DNA of 64,000 nt, from positions 1,219,328-1,283,327 of the forward strand of contig NZ_RBVZ01000001.1 of assembly GCF_004000435.1 (NCBI RefSeq), read 5' to 3'. A model generated the notes under the pieces. It was not told the DNA's origin and ran no database searches. It worked only from the letters and a program-made list of their open reading frames with translations. Source of the DNA: Alexandriicola marinus. GTDB taxonomy: Bacteria; Pseudomonadota; Alphaproteobacteria; Rhodobacterales; Rhodobacteraceae. Shown here one piece after another: positions 1 to 7,750 of the stretch (positions are counted from its first letter, which is position 1; each line of letters begins with the position of its first letter). A program made the translations under genes and the position numbers.

Positions 1-125
1 ATCTGCGCAAGCGCGGCCAGCAGGCGCGGAACCTCGAAACGCAGGAGATCAACACGGGTTACTTCGAAAGCCAGACCCGCTTCGAGGAAGTCCTGTCCCC
101 CTACGTCCCGGCACCGGCGCCATGA
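1..125 (+). CDS. C-terminal end of an unidentified protein (partial)
   Basis: An open frame enters from the left edge (first full codon at base 3) and stops with TGA at 123-125, giving about 40 residues. The tail is polar and charged and ends in a proline/alanine run (PYVPAPAP). Nothing in this short piece identifies a family. It converges on the pentapeptide-repeat gene, whose stop lies 2 bases away. Codon choice matches the neighbouring genes. Confidence 0.55.
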   Translation, partial: LRKRGQQARNLETQEINTGYFESQTRFEEVLSPYVPAPAP

Positions 126-127
126 GA

Positions 128-877
128 TCAGTCCTGCATCCGCCCGTTCGACATGAGGTTGCCGGTCATGGTGGCCGTGTCGAAATCCAGTTCACGGGTT
201 GCGGCGGTGGTGAAGCGGTTGCCGGTCAATGTGGCGCCCTCTACCGTCCCGCGACGCAGGTCCGCGCCGTAGAAGTCGGTATAGGCGACGGTCGCGTTCG
301 CAAAGCTCGCCCGGCTTGCCTCAGCTTGGACAAAGCCCGCATAGCTGATCGTCGCGCCGTCAAACAGGCTGCGCCCCAGACGCGCCCCGTTGAGGTTGGT
401 CTGTTCCATCGAGGTCATGCTGAAATCGGCGTTGTTCGCGACGGCCTCGCGCAGGAGCGCCCGGTCCAGCACCGCTCCGGGCAGCTTGGCAGAGGTCAGC
501 CGGGCCGTCTGCATGCGCGCCTCCGTCAGGTCGGCAGCGCTCAGATCGGCGCCCGACATCTGCGCGCCGTAGAACATGGCCCGCACGAAATCGCCCTCTG
601 TCATCTGCGCCTGCGTCAGGTCGGCCAGATTGAAATTCGTGCCCCGCGCCGTCACCCCGTCAAGGATAGCGCCGCGCAGATTGGCGCGATGAAAGGAGGC
701 GTCCGTCAGGTCGGCGCCGGTCAGGTCGACACCGGACAGATCGGCCTTCTTGAAATCGGCGCCCTGCAAGTCGCAGCCCCGGCACTCATCGCGCAGCCCT
801 TCGATCAGCTCTGCGACCGGTTCCGCCAGAAGTGGTCCCGCAAGAAACGTCAGTGCCGTCGCCAATACGATCCGCAT
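128..877 (-). CDS. Secreted pentapeptide-repeat protein
   Basis: 249 residues. A signal peptide covers about 1-18 (LTFLAGPLLAEP). It is followed by a CxxC-like start (ECRGCDLQGADF) and then pentapeptide repeats of the A(D/N)LxX type to about residue 230, such as GADFKKADLSGVDLTGADL. Such repeats fold into a right-handed quadrilateral beta-helix, usually a binding or scaffold surface. From memory, a secreted pentapeptide protein also occurs in Pseudomonas PQQ-alcohol oxidation loci, and the PQQ-type ABC genes here begin 4 kb away, so a link is possible but unproven. The start has a purine-rich site (GGGGGA) about 9 bases upstream. It is divergent from the nuclease gene with only 34 bases between starts. 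Confidence 0.85.
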   Translation of the reverse strand: MRIVLATALTFLAGPLLAEPVAELIEGLRDECRGCDLQGADFKKADLSGVDLTGADLTDASFHRANLRGAILDGVTARGTNFNLADLTQAQMTEGDFVRAMFYGAQMSGADLSAADLTEARMQTARLTSAKLPGAVLDRALLREAVANNADFSMTSMEQTNLNGARLGRSLFDGATISYAGFVQAEASRASFANATVAYTDFYGADLRRGTVEGATLTGNRFTTAATRELDFDTATMTGNLMSNGRMQD

Positions 878-911
878 TCCCGGCTTCCCCCTTTATTGAA
901 CTGGATTGCCC

Positions 912-1463
912 ATGACCTCTGATAACGACCGCATCTCCCGTTTGCGCAAATCCACGACATTGGTCTTTTCAATGGTCGCCCTGCTCGGCCTAGCCGTTGC
1001 AGGCCCGATCCATGCGCAATCCGAGGCAGGCGAGATACGCGGAACGGCCGAGGTCATCGACGCCGATATCCTGAGATTCGGAGGCCAACGGGTCATCCTC
1101 TGGGGCATCGACGCGCCGGAGCGGCCGCAGACCTGCCGCCTGAACGGAGAGCTTTGGGGCTGCTACGACGTGGCCTTCCGCCAGCTGCAACTTCTCGCCG
1201 GTCGCGGCGAGGTGGTTTGCCGTTTCGTGAGCGATCCCGATCCGTTCGGTCGACATTTCGGGGTCTGTGAAAGCGGGGGCGAGGATCTGAACGCGGAAAT
1301 GGTCAGGGCGGGTCTTGCGCTGGCCTACGTGGAGCAGACCGATGCCTATATGGGCCCGATGGCCGAGGCGATCGGGGCCGGCGTAGGGCTGTGGCAGCCC
1401 GGTGTGCAGTTCGAAGAGCCGTGGGAGTTTCGCCGGCGCGAAAGCCAGGGCGGTTTGAGATAG
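912..1463 (+). CDS. Secreted thermonuclease-like (SNase fold) protein
   Basis: 183 residues from the ATG at 912. A signal peptide covers about 1-36 (ALLGLAVAGPIHAQ). The rest is a staphylococcal-nuclease domain: the RVILWGIDAPE strand gives the first catalytic arginine, the calcium aspartate and the glutamate, and PFGRHFGVC gives the second arginine. AGLALAYV is the usual C-terminal helix of the family. Four cysteines in the mature part (TCR, WGCYD, VVCRF, GVCES) suit disulfides in the periplasm. The expected role is phosphodiester hydrolysis, but many bacterial members have no proven substrate. It lies 8 bases before the ExbB-like gene and may share its transcript. Confidence 0.85.
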   Translation: MTSDNDRISRLRKSTTLVFSMVALLGLAVAGPIHAQSEAGEIRGTAEVIDADILRFGGQRVILWGIDAPERPQTCRLNGELWGCYDVAFRQLQLLAGRGEVVCRFVSDPDPFGRHFGVCESGGEDLNAEMVRAGLALAYVEQTDAYMGPMAEAIGAGVGLWQPGVQFEEPWEFRRRESQGGLR

Positions 1464-1471
1464 GATCGAAG

Positions 1472-2215
1472 ATGACGCAAATTGCCGATGCAATCCTGAC
1501 GCCGGGCCGTGACGGGGCCTATGACGCGGTTCTGAAATGGGCGCTTCTGATGGCGCTGATCACGATCGGAGGGGTCGTCTCCTACGACTACGGCCTTCTG
1601 ACCTATCTGTTCAGCGCGGACCGATCGCGGATCACGGTCCTGATCGCGGTGCTCTACGTCGGCTTCTCGGCGCATTGCCTGTGGATCCTCGTGGAGCTGT
1701 CTCGGGAAAACCGGCGGGCGATGATGTGGAAAGCACGGCTCGCCGCGAGTTCGGTGGTGCCGGAGCCGCCCGCAGGCGGCGGACTTGTCGACAGCTATGT
1801 CGCCGACCTGATCCGCGCCCGCCAGAGTTCCTCGGACGAGGACGGCGACGCCCATCTGTTGATGATGAGCCTCGGCGCAAGCTTCCGGCGCCGGACGAAG
1901 GTGGGCACCTACGGGGCGGACCTGCTCTACAAGCTGGGCATGTTGGGCACGATGGTCGGCTTCGTGATGATGCTGAACTCGATGGGCGACATGGCGAACT
2001 TCGAGGTCGAGACCTTGCGCGAGGCCCTGCAGGACATGATCTCGGGCATGGCGGTGTCGTTGCTGACCACGATCGCGGGCCTAATCGGCGGCATTCTGCT
2101 TCGGCTGGAATACAATATCGCCGACGCTCTCGTGACCGATCTGAGCCAGACCACCGTAAGTTTCACCGAAGTTTCCCTTCTCCCGCTTCTGGCCCGGGCA
2201 GACCGCGATGTTTGA
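1472..2215 (+). CDS. MotA/TolQ/ExbB-type proton-channel-like membrane protein
   Basis: 247 residues from the ATG at 1472; the frame is open further upstream but overlaps the nuclease gene. Hydrophobic segments lie near 24-44, 52-74, 145-166 and 180-205. The last two carry the family pattern (KLGMLGTMVGFVMML and MAVSLLTTIAGLIGGILL), with the loop glycines and threonines that line ion channels in TolQ, ExbB and MotA. The family forms pentamers around a smaller partner and uses proton flow to drive work at the envelope. It overlaps the next gene by 8 bases, which suggests a fixed ratio of products. No TonB, Tol or flagellar gene is near, so its target is unknown. Confidence 0.85.
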   Translation: MTQIADAILTPGRDGAYDAVLKWALLMALITIGGVVSYDYGLLTYLFSADRSRITVLIAVLYVGFSAHCLWILVELSRENRRAMMWKARLAASSVVPEPPAGGGLVDSYVADLIRARQSSSDEDGDAHLLMMSLGASFRRRTKVGTYGADLLYKLGMLGTMVGFVMMLNSMGDMANFEVETLREALQDMISGMAVSLLTTIAGLIGGILLRLEYNIADALVTDLSQTTVSFTEVSLLPLLARADRDV

Positions 2216-2891
2216 AGAAGAGCAGGAACCGGATTTCGAGATCTTTTCGGCTCTCCTGTTCAATGCCTTGAAGGCCATCACCTTCATGTTCTTCATCTCG
2301 TTCGCGATGATCAACCCGGCCGCGGAGGAGGGCAAGATCGATCCCAAGGCCGAGATGATCATCACCGTGAACTGGCCCGACAACAATCCCGACGATGTCG
2401 ACACCTACGTGATGGACCCGGCCGGCAACATCGTCTGGTACAACCAGCGTGAATCCGGGCTGATGCATCTGGAACGCGACGACAGGGGCATGTTCAAGGA
2501 CGTGATCCTCCTCAACAACGAAGAGATCTCGAACCCGCTCAATCAGGAAACCGTGGCGTTCCGCGGCCTTCAGGACGGGGAATACATCGTCAACATCGTG
2601 CATTACATCGCCAACGGCGCGGCGCCCCTGCCGGTGGAAGTGAAGGTCGAGAAGCTCAACCCCTCGGTCGAGGTGATCTTCTACCAGACCCTCGAATTGC
2701 GTGGCACGGGCGACGAGGTGACGGCCGTGCGGTTCACGCTTGCGGGCGGCGAGGTCGAGAATGTCACGAATATTCCCAGAAGCCTCGTGGAACAGACACG
2801 GTCCGGGGGCAAGGGGCCCGGCTCCGGACCCGGAGGGAACGATCAAGGCGGGCAGATCGATGCTGCGACCGGACAGGTGATCGACCAATGA
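2208..2891 (+). CDS. Single-pass membrane protein with periplasmic DxD domain; candidate partner of the ExbB-like channel
   Basis: 227 residues. It has a short acidic N-terminus, one membrane helix at about 16-38 and a large outer domain, the topology of ExbD/TolR. The transmembrane segment lacks the proton-carrying aspartate of ExbD/TolR and has a lysine near that level (NALKAITFMFF). The outer domain has a DDVDTYVMDPAGN stretch that recalls the DxDxxxxDPxG motif of YfaP/DUF2135-type domains; this likeness is from memory. The C-terminus is a Gly/Pro/Gln-rich tail. It overlaps the gene before by 8 bases and the gene after by 4 (ATGA). The partner role is inferred from order, topology and overlap. 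Confidence 0.75.
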   Translation: MFEEEQEPDFEIFSALLFNALKAITFMFFISFAMINPAAEEGKIDPKAEMIITVNWPDNNPDDVDTYVMDPAGNIVWYNQRESGLMHLERDDRGMFKDVILLNNEEISNPLNQETVAFRGLQDGEYIVNIVHYIANGAAPLPVEVKVEKLNPSVEVIFYQTLELRGTGDEVTAVRFTLAGGEVENVTNIPRSLVEQTRSGGKGPGSGPGGNDQGGQIDAATGQVIDQ

Positions 2892-3478
2892 CCATGACGA
2901 TCCTTACCTTGACGGCGGCCTATGCACTGGTGGTCTCCCTTCTGGCCTATCTCCTCCTGTTGTCCCGGCTCCACTGGGTGTTCAAGGTCCTGTCGACGGC
3001 GGCGACCATCGCGCTGATCCCGCTGACATTCAATGCGGTGGGCGAACTGCGCGGCATGCCGTCGGATGGCCCGATCCCGCCAAGCTTCCGCATGCTCTGG
3101 GCCGAGATCGTCGAACCCAATCAGCTTCAGGGGGAAACCGGCCGGGTGTTCCTGTGGCTTCAGCAGCTCGACAGCGACAACTATCCCGTGGGTCAGCCGC
3201 GCGCCTACCAGCTTCCCTATTCGGACGACCTGCGCCTCAAGATCAGCCAGGCGATGGGCGAAATCGCCGCGGGCGAAGCCATTCAGGGGACCGTCGATGC
3301 GGAGGAGACCTTGCCCGAGGCGACGGCAGAGGCGCTTGCACAGGAGATCGAGGGCGAAATCGCCGAAGGTCCGCCGACCGGCTCGCCCTCGGTGGGCCAA
3401 CGGTTCTACATGTTCGATCCCTCGATCCTGACATTCGGATCGGCGCCAGCGCCGGTCACCCCCGAGAAACCGCAGTGA
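2888..3478 (+). CDS. Two-helix membrane protein, third gene of the ExbB-like operon
   Basis: 196 residues. Two adjacent membrane helices (about 5-25 and 31-50) are followed by a soluble domain with tryptophans and aromatic residues (FRMLWAEI, VFLWLQQLD), an acidic Glu/Ala-rich stretch at about 137-160 and a proline-rich end. I do not recognise a family. The start is coupled to the previous stop (ATGA, 2888-2891), so it almost certainly works with the channel-like protein and its partner. It may be an assembly factor or the effector moved by the proton channel. It ends 46 bases before the stop of a converging gene. Confidence 0.75.
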   Translation: MTMTILTLTAAYALVVSLLAYLLLLSRLHWVFKVLSTAATIALIPLTFNAVGELRGMPSDGPIPPSFRMLWAEIVEPNQLQGETGRVFLWLQQLDSDNYPVGQPRAYQLPYSDDLRLKISQAMGEIAAGEAIQGTVDAEETLPEATAEALAQEIEGEIAEGPPTGSPSVGQRFYMFDPSILTFGSAPAPVTPEKPQ

Positions 3479-3524
3479 TCGACTGCCCGTGCCCATTCGG
3501 GCGGACCGGCCGCGCGGCGTCGGA

Positions 3525-4331
3525 TCAGGATCGGTAGGCCCCCGCATCGCCGCGATCGGGCCCGGCCTTCCGCCGACCCAGAAACGGCAGCATCGCGCCC
3601 GCCAGCCCGAACAGGAAAGCCGCCGCAAGGACACCGCCGACAACCCAGCGTCCCCAGCGCAGCGCTTCCACATCGGCGCCGAACCAGCCCGTATCGCCCC
3701 ACAGAAGGACGCGTCCGCGCTGGCCTTCGGTCGCACCAAGCTGGATCGCGCGGCCCAGATCGACCGATCCCGCGCTCTCGTCCAGCCACAGGACGATGTC
3801 CCGGCTTTCCCCGGCGGCGATTGATCCAAGCTCCAGCGCGGTCATGCCGGTCGACGTCGTTGTGACCGGAACCCTCGTTCCGTCCACCGTCGCAAGAAGC
3901 GCACCGGGCACCGTCAGCGCCACATCTTCGGCCGCGGTCCGGCTGTGGACTGTGCCACTGACCGTCCGGCGGAACGTCCCGAGGTCCAGAAGCTCTGACA
4001 GTTCGGGGACCTCACGCATCATCGTCCGGACGGCGACCACGTTCATCAGCCGTGGCAGGACCACCGTCTTGACCTGTTGGGCCACGTTCGGGTCCATCGT
4101 CAGACGGATGGCGATGTCGGTGTCCATGCGGTCCTGCAATTCGCCCGCCATGAAATCCGCCACGCGGTTCGCATCGACCCCCATGTCGGGCGGTAAGGGA
4201 AAGTCCTGCACATGCAGTTCCGCCTGCAGCTCCGCAGACAGGAGACCGCGCGCATGACCCGACATGACCAACAGGCCCAGCCCGGCCATGAGGATGAGGC
4301 TGAGAGTGACAAGTCCTTGCCAGATTCGCAT
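3525..4331 (-). CDS. Unknown membrane protein anchored at both ends
   Basis: 268 residues from the ATG at 4331. An N-terminal hydrophobic segment (about 6-22) could be a signal peptide or anchor. A second segment at about 223-245 (VVGGVLAAAFLFGLAG) is followed by a basic cytoplasmic tail. The region between is rich in beta-forming residues (SGTVHSRTAAEDVALTVP, TSTGMTALELGSI), as in an immunoglobulin-like or jelly-roll domain on the outer face. I do not recognise the family. It converges on the ExbB-like operon and diverges from the lipocalin gene; a role shared with either is only a guess. The frame stays open far upstream, but the upstream part overlaps the lipocalin gene and does not look coding. 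Confidence 0.7.
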   Translation of the reverse strand: MRIWQGLVTLSLILMAGLGLLVMSGHARGLLSAELQAELHVQDFPLPPDMGVDANRVADFMAGELQDRMDTDIAIRLTMDPNVAQQVKTVVLPRLMNVVAVRTMMREVPELSELLDLGTFRRTVSGTVHSRTAAEDVALTVPGALLATVDGTRVPVTTTSTGMTALELGSIAAGESRDIVLWLDESAGSVDLGRAIQLGATEGQRGRVLLWGDTGWFGADVEALRWGRWVVGGVLAAAFLFGLAGAMLPFLGRRKAGPDRGDAGAYRS

Positions 4332-4466
4332 GTGGTCTCCGGTTCCGTTCAGGGAAACACTAAGCGGTCCGGGAATTGGAATAACCGATAGCCAGTATTG
4401 GCGCCCCGGCATTGCAAGGTTCGGCCGGATCGTTCTGTGTTCCCAAAGGCAACGGAGGAGACAGGC

Positions 4467-5006
4467 ATGTTCGAGCGGATCATGTGCATTTCCATGGCGA
4501 TGTGGCTGGCGGCCCCTGCCCTTGCGCAGCAGGTCCGCGATCTCGACCGGCCCCTGATCGCCATGACGAGCTTCGAGCAAGGCGGGCTTTTGGGCGACTG
4601 GTTCGAACTTGCCCGGACGCCGACCCTGCTGGGGCGGGATTGCCACGGCACCACGGTCCGGATCGAAGAACGGGATGACAGCCGACTGACGCTCAAGATC
4701 AACTGCCATGTGGGCCGGCTCGATGGGCCCGTTCTTGCCATCGAAGGGATCATCGTCGAGGTGTCGCCGGGGGTCTTCGTCGCGCGATTGAACCGGTTGC
4801 CACAGCTCGGAAACCTGCCGCTGATCGTGCTCTGGGAAGACGCGGAGGCCGGCCTTCTCGTGATCGGCGCGCCGCGGGGCGAGGTCGGCTTTATCTGGGC
4901 GCGCGGGGTGACCCCTGATCCGGTCGCGCTCGACGCGGCGCGGCAGGCGCTTGTCGCTCAGGGCTATCGCGAGAGGGTCATCACGACGGTGCCCCACGCA
5001 CCCTGA
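4467..5006 (+). CDS. Periplasmic lipocalin-like protein
   Basis: 179 residues. A GGAGGAG site ends 6 bases before the ATG at 4467. A signal peptide covers 1-18 (MWLAAPALAQ). The mature protein has the lipocalin G-x-W motif near its start (LGDWFELARTP), then short beta strands (TTVRIEERDD, RLTLKINCHV) of the bacterial Blc/YodA-like barrel kind. Two cysteines (RDCHG, INCHV) may form a disulfide. Bacterial lipocalins bind lipids or other small hydrophobic molecules at the envelope. It lies alone between two genes on the other strand, with a strong hairpin after its stop. Confidence 0.75.
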   Translation: MFERIMCISMAMWLAAPALAQQVRDLDRPLIAMTSFEQGGLLGDWFELARTPTLLGRDCHGTTVRIEERDDSRLTLKINCHVGRLDGPVLAIEGIIVEVSPGVFVARLNRLPQLGNLPLIVLWEDAEAGLLVIGAPRGEVGFIWARGVTPDPVALDAARQALVAQGYRERVITTVPHAP

Positions 5007-5007
5007 C

Positions 5008-5040
5008 GGGTCGAGGCAGCCGCGCTGCCCGTCTAGACCC
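5008..5040. terminator. Hairpin between convergent genes
   Basis: Inverted repeat GGCAGC (5015-5020) / GCTGCC (5024-5029) with a 3-base loop, enclosed by GGGTC (5008-5012) / GACCC (5036-5040). It sits between the lipocalin stop and the ABC ATPase stop, which it overlaps. It has no clear T-tract, so a bidirectional terminator role is likely but not certain. Confidence 0.45.
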
Positions 5041-5785
5041 GGTCCTCATCCGCCAGCCGCCTGTGCAAGATCCTCTCGTAGACATCGGTAAGATCCGCCG
5101 CGCCTGTCGCTGCCAGCAGCGCGGCCGGCGTGTCGTCGGCGCGGATCTTGCCTTGATCGAGAATGACAATCCGGTCCGCGTCGCCGACCTCGTCCACCAG
5201 ATGGGTGGCCCAAAGAACGGCGACCCGCTCGGTTCGGGCAAGGGCACGAACATGCGCGACCAGATCCCGGCGGGACGATGCGTCGAGGCCCGCGGAAGGT
5301 TCGTCCATGATCAACAGATCGGGGTGGTTGATCAGGGCCCTTGCGATTTCGACCCGGCGCTGCTGACCACCCGACAGCGTGCGCACGGGCCGGGTCAACA
5401 GATCATCCAGATTGAACTGCGCGCAAAGCTCGGCAATCCGCCGGGCCAGATCGTCACCGCTCAGCCCGAACAGCCTTCCGTGAAATCGAAGATTGGCATG
5501 AACCGAAATGTCGAGGTCGACCGAACGGACCTGGAACACCACGCCGAGCCGGGCAAGGATACGCGGCCCATTGGAGGCATGATCGAGACCGAAAAGCCGG
5601 ACGGTCCCGCCGTCGGGCGCGAACAGCCCTGCGACGATCTGGAAGAGCGTCGATTTTCCCGCCCCGTTCGGCCCCAGAAGCCCGACAAACTCGCCTTCGT
5701 TCATCGCCAGCGAAATGCTGTCCAGTGCCCGGGACTTGCCATAGGACTTGCGAACATCGCTCAGGTCCAGCACGGGACCACTCAT
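5033..5785 (-). CDS. ABC transporter ATPase of the PQQ-alcohol-dehydrogenase-associated type
   Basis: 250 residues. Walker A is GPNGAGKST (about 39-47), the signature is LSGGQQRRVEIARAL (about 137-151), Walker B is LLIMDEPSAGLD (about 158-169) and the switch histidine is in ATHLVDE. It resembles ABC-2 exporters, in particular the ATPase family found with PQQ-dependent alcohol oxidation genes. Its likely membrane partner is the ABC-2 permease at 9869-10693, on the other strand 4 kb away. The start is coupled to the stop of the small gene upstream (ATGA at 5785-5782). The exported substrate is unknown; in Pseudomonas ped-type loci a role in alcohol efflux or tolerance is proposed. Confidence 0.9.
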   Translation of the reverse strand: MSGPVLDLSDVRKSYGKSRALDSISLAMNEGEFVGLLGPNGAGKSTLFQIVAGLFAPDGGTVRLFGLDHASNGPRILARLGVVFQVRSVDLDISVHANLRFHGRLFGLSGDDLARRIAELCAQFNLDDLLTRPVRTLSGGQQRRVEIARALINHPDLLIMDEPSAGLDASSRRDLVAHVRALARTERVAVLWATHLVDEVGDADRIVILDQGKIRADDTPAALLAATGAADLTDVYERILHRRLADEDRV

Positions 5786-6138
5786 CCCTCTGCCCCCGAA
5801 TATGGCTTGGCCCCGATCCCGATGCCATTGGATGGATCACCCTCGCCGCAGCCGGCCATGGCCTTGACCGGGCCGGCATGCAACTGCCCTGCCGGACCGG
5901 CACATCCGGCGATCTTCGGGGCACCGTGACTGACAGCGATCCTCATGCGGCACCCTTCCACGACCGGGTAGATGAACCTTTGCAGCGCGCGCATCAGGCC
6001 ACGGTTGATCGCCACGACGGCCCGGCGCTTTGCGGACAAGATGGCTGTCACCACGCCATGGCTTTCCAATGGACGCATCCGGACGGCGTCATCGGAACAA
6101 AGGCCCATCTGGCACGGAAGAGTGACCGCCTTGCACAT
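5782..6138 (-). CDS. Small Cys-rich protein of unknown function, coupled to the ABC ATPase
   Basis: 118 residues from the ATG at 6138; the frame is open to 6207, which would overlap the next gene's end. It has six cysteines (MCKAV, LPCQ, GLCSD, EGCRM, AGCAGP, AGCGE), a mixed hydrophobic/basic middle and a Gly/Pro-rich end. No signal peptide is evident. I do not recognise a family. Two points support it as real: its TGA overlaps the ATPase start in an ATGA, and its codons end mostly in G or C like those of true genes here. The ribosome site is weak, so the exact start is open. It could equally be an untranslated leader in which the coupling is accidental. Confidence 0.5.
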   Translation of the reverse strand: MCKAVTLPCQMGLCSDDAVRMRPLESHGVVTAILSAKRRAVVAINRGLMRALQRFIYPVVEGCRMRIAVSHGAPKIAGCAGPAGQLHAGPVKAMAGCGEGDPSNGIGIGAKPYSGAEG

Positions 6139-6185
6139 CGTTGTTGTCGGCCTTCTGCGCGATGGACCTTTGCCTTGGCGCGGGC

Positions 6186-7181
6186 CTAGGCGCGGTAGCC
6201 GGCCCAAAAAGTGCCCGGATCCATCGTCGTGCTATCACCGACCAGGTCCGGACCTCCATATTCCGCCATGATCGCAAAGGCAGTCGCCGCCGCGTCGATC
6301 ATCTCGTCGGAATAGCCCGGAATGATGCCGGCGCGGTAGTCGTCCCTCAGGGCATGAAACAGCGCATCGTTATCCGTCGCCCGCATCTGTTCGCGCAATC
6401 CTTCCCAGATGGCATCGTCGGAGGCGAGGAGCTCCTTGGCCTCGAAGGAGGCATCGAAGAAATGGGTCAGCACATCGTCCTTCTTTTCGGCCGTCTCCTC
6501 GAGGAACACCCAGGCCAGCAACGGAGGCTGATTGGTGATGCCCATGCCCTCCATCATCTGGGCGACAGAGATCAGCTCGGAATGTCCCGCCGCCTTGGCG
6601 CGCGCATTGAAATGCCAGAAGTTCAGGCTGGCATCGACTTCCCCATTCGCCAGAAGCTCATTGATCAGGGGCGGCGCACCGAACTTGGCATCCACCTTGT
6701 CGGCCAGTGTGTCGCCGGTCAGCTGGCCATAATAGGCCTGAAGGGCGATCCAGCTCTTGTCGACGGGGCCGCCTGCGATTCCGATCGTCCTGCCCGGCAG
6801 ATCGGCGACAGACCCGATGTCGCTGCCGGCCGGAACCATGAGCCCCCCCACCGCGAGCGAATGCGGAACGCAGGTGACCGGCTCACCGGCGGCTCTGAGC
6901 GAGGCCACCCAGATGTAATCCGACAGGATCAGGTCCGCCTCCCCGGACAGGAGGGCCACGTGACCGGCCTGTTTGTTCGCCACATCCATCAGTTCAAGAC
7001 GGATTTCGTTGTGGGCATCGAGCCTCTTGTCGAGAATCGTCTGCATCTCCCAGCTGGCTGTGCCGGTCAGCTGAACACCGACGACAACCTCTTTGGCAGG
7101 TGGCGAAAAGCCGAACGCCCGAGCCGGCAAAGCCACCCCTGCGGCCATCGCAAGCAACTTGTTGAAATCCCGTCTTTTCAT
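6186..7181 (-). CDS. NMT1/TauA-like solute-binding protein with a Tat signal
   Basis: 331 residues. A GGGAGG site lies just upstream of the ATG at 7181. The N-terminus has a twin-arginine signal (RRDFNKLLAMAAGVALPA), so it is probably exported folded. The mature part has the fold of nitrate/taurine/thiamine-precursor binding proteins: VVVGVQLTGTASWE, then SGEADLILSDYIWVASL and DLPGRTIGIAGGPVDKSW. No importer genes of its class are adjacent. It is followed on the same strand by the small Cys-rich gene and the PQQ-type ATPase. Binding proteins of this sort occur in PQQ alcohol-oxidation loci, where the ligand is not established. Confidence 0.8.
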   Translation of the reverse strand: MKRRDFNKLLAMAAGVALPARAFGFSPPAKEVVVGVQLTGTASWEMQTILDKRLDAHNEIRLELMDVANKQAGHVALLSGEADLILSDYIWVASLRAAGEPVTCVPHSLAVGGLMVPAGSDIGSVADLPGRTIGIAGGPVDKSWIALQAYYGQLTGDTLADKVDAKFGAPPLINELLANGEVDASLNFWHFNARAKAAGHSELISVAQMMEGMGITNQPPLLAWVFLEETAEKKDDVLTHFFDASFEAKELLASDDAIWEGLREQMRATDNDALFHALRDDYRAGIIPGYSDEMIDAAATAFAIMAEYGGPDLVGDSTTMDPGTFWAGYRA

Positions 7182-7332
7182 GTCATGCCTCCCAAACCAG
7201 ACCTTGTTTGGTCGTAGTGTTGAGACGGATGCTAGCACCCGTCCAAAATGCGTTACTCAATCTCAGACATTACCAAATCCAATCCCACTGTTCGTCTATT
7301 CTGAATCGGACAGATGATTGAAGGAGTAAAAA

Positions 7333-7746
7333 ATGGGACGGGTATTCTGGGCTGTGTTGTTCTGCGCCGTGGCAACCTTCGCAAAGGCCGAAGGCAACCT
7401 CGCAAGCGATGCCACGAGGCTTCCGGACATGGAGATCAACAGCGACGAGCTGTCGCTTTCCGTCAACGAATTCGAGCTTGAGACCGGCAAGTATTATCGC
7501 TGGTCGATCGTTCATGACGGCCGCGAAGAGTTCCAGATCGTGGCGCCAAGCCTGTTCCGCAATTCCTGGATCAACCAGGTGGTGATCAACGACCTCGAGG
7601 TCCAACCCTATGGCCTCTATGCCATCGAATTCGATGACGAAGGCCGCATCGATATATGGTTCGTTCCGATCCGGCCCGGCAACTACGATTTCTGGATCGA
7701 AGGCTACAAGGAACGTGGCCTCGCCGGCACGTTCATCGTGAGGTAG
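7333..7746 (+). CDS. Secreted cupredoxin-fold protein lacking copper ligands
   Basis: 137 residues. AAGGAG precedes the ATG by 7 bases. A signal peptide covers 1-19 (CAVATFAKAE). The mature part reads like a cupredoxin: a YYRWSIVHDGREEFQIV strand early, where the first ligand histidine would be expected, and a late PGNYDFWIEGYKERGL turn matching the usual PGxYxFxCxxHxxxGM loop. In that turn Cys, His and Met are replaced by Ile/Glu, Tyr/Lys and Leu, so type 1 copper binding is unlikely. It is 4 bases before the beta-propeller gene, which places it in the PQQ-type operon. A structural or binding role is more likely than electron transfer. Confidence 0.7.
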   Translation: MGRVFWAVLFCAVATFAKAEGNLASDATRLPDMEINSDELSLSVNEFELETGKYYRWSIVHDGREEFQIVAPSLFRNSWINQVVINDLEVQPYGLYAIEFDDEGRIDIWFVPIRPGNYDFWIEGYKERGLAGTFIVR

Positions 7747-7750
7747 AGCG

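Noticed and set aside
1472-3478. ExbB-like operon considered as a Zorya anti-phage system
   Set aside because: Zorya needs a MotB/OmpA-type ZorB and helicase/nuclease partners; none is present, and the partner protein lacks an OmpA domain.
6141-7217. 358-codon plus-strand frame opposite the Tat-signal binding protein
   Set aside because: The minus-strand gene has a Tat signal, a ribosome site and family motifs; the plus frame has none.
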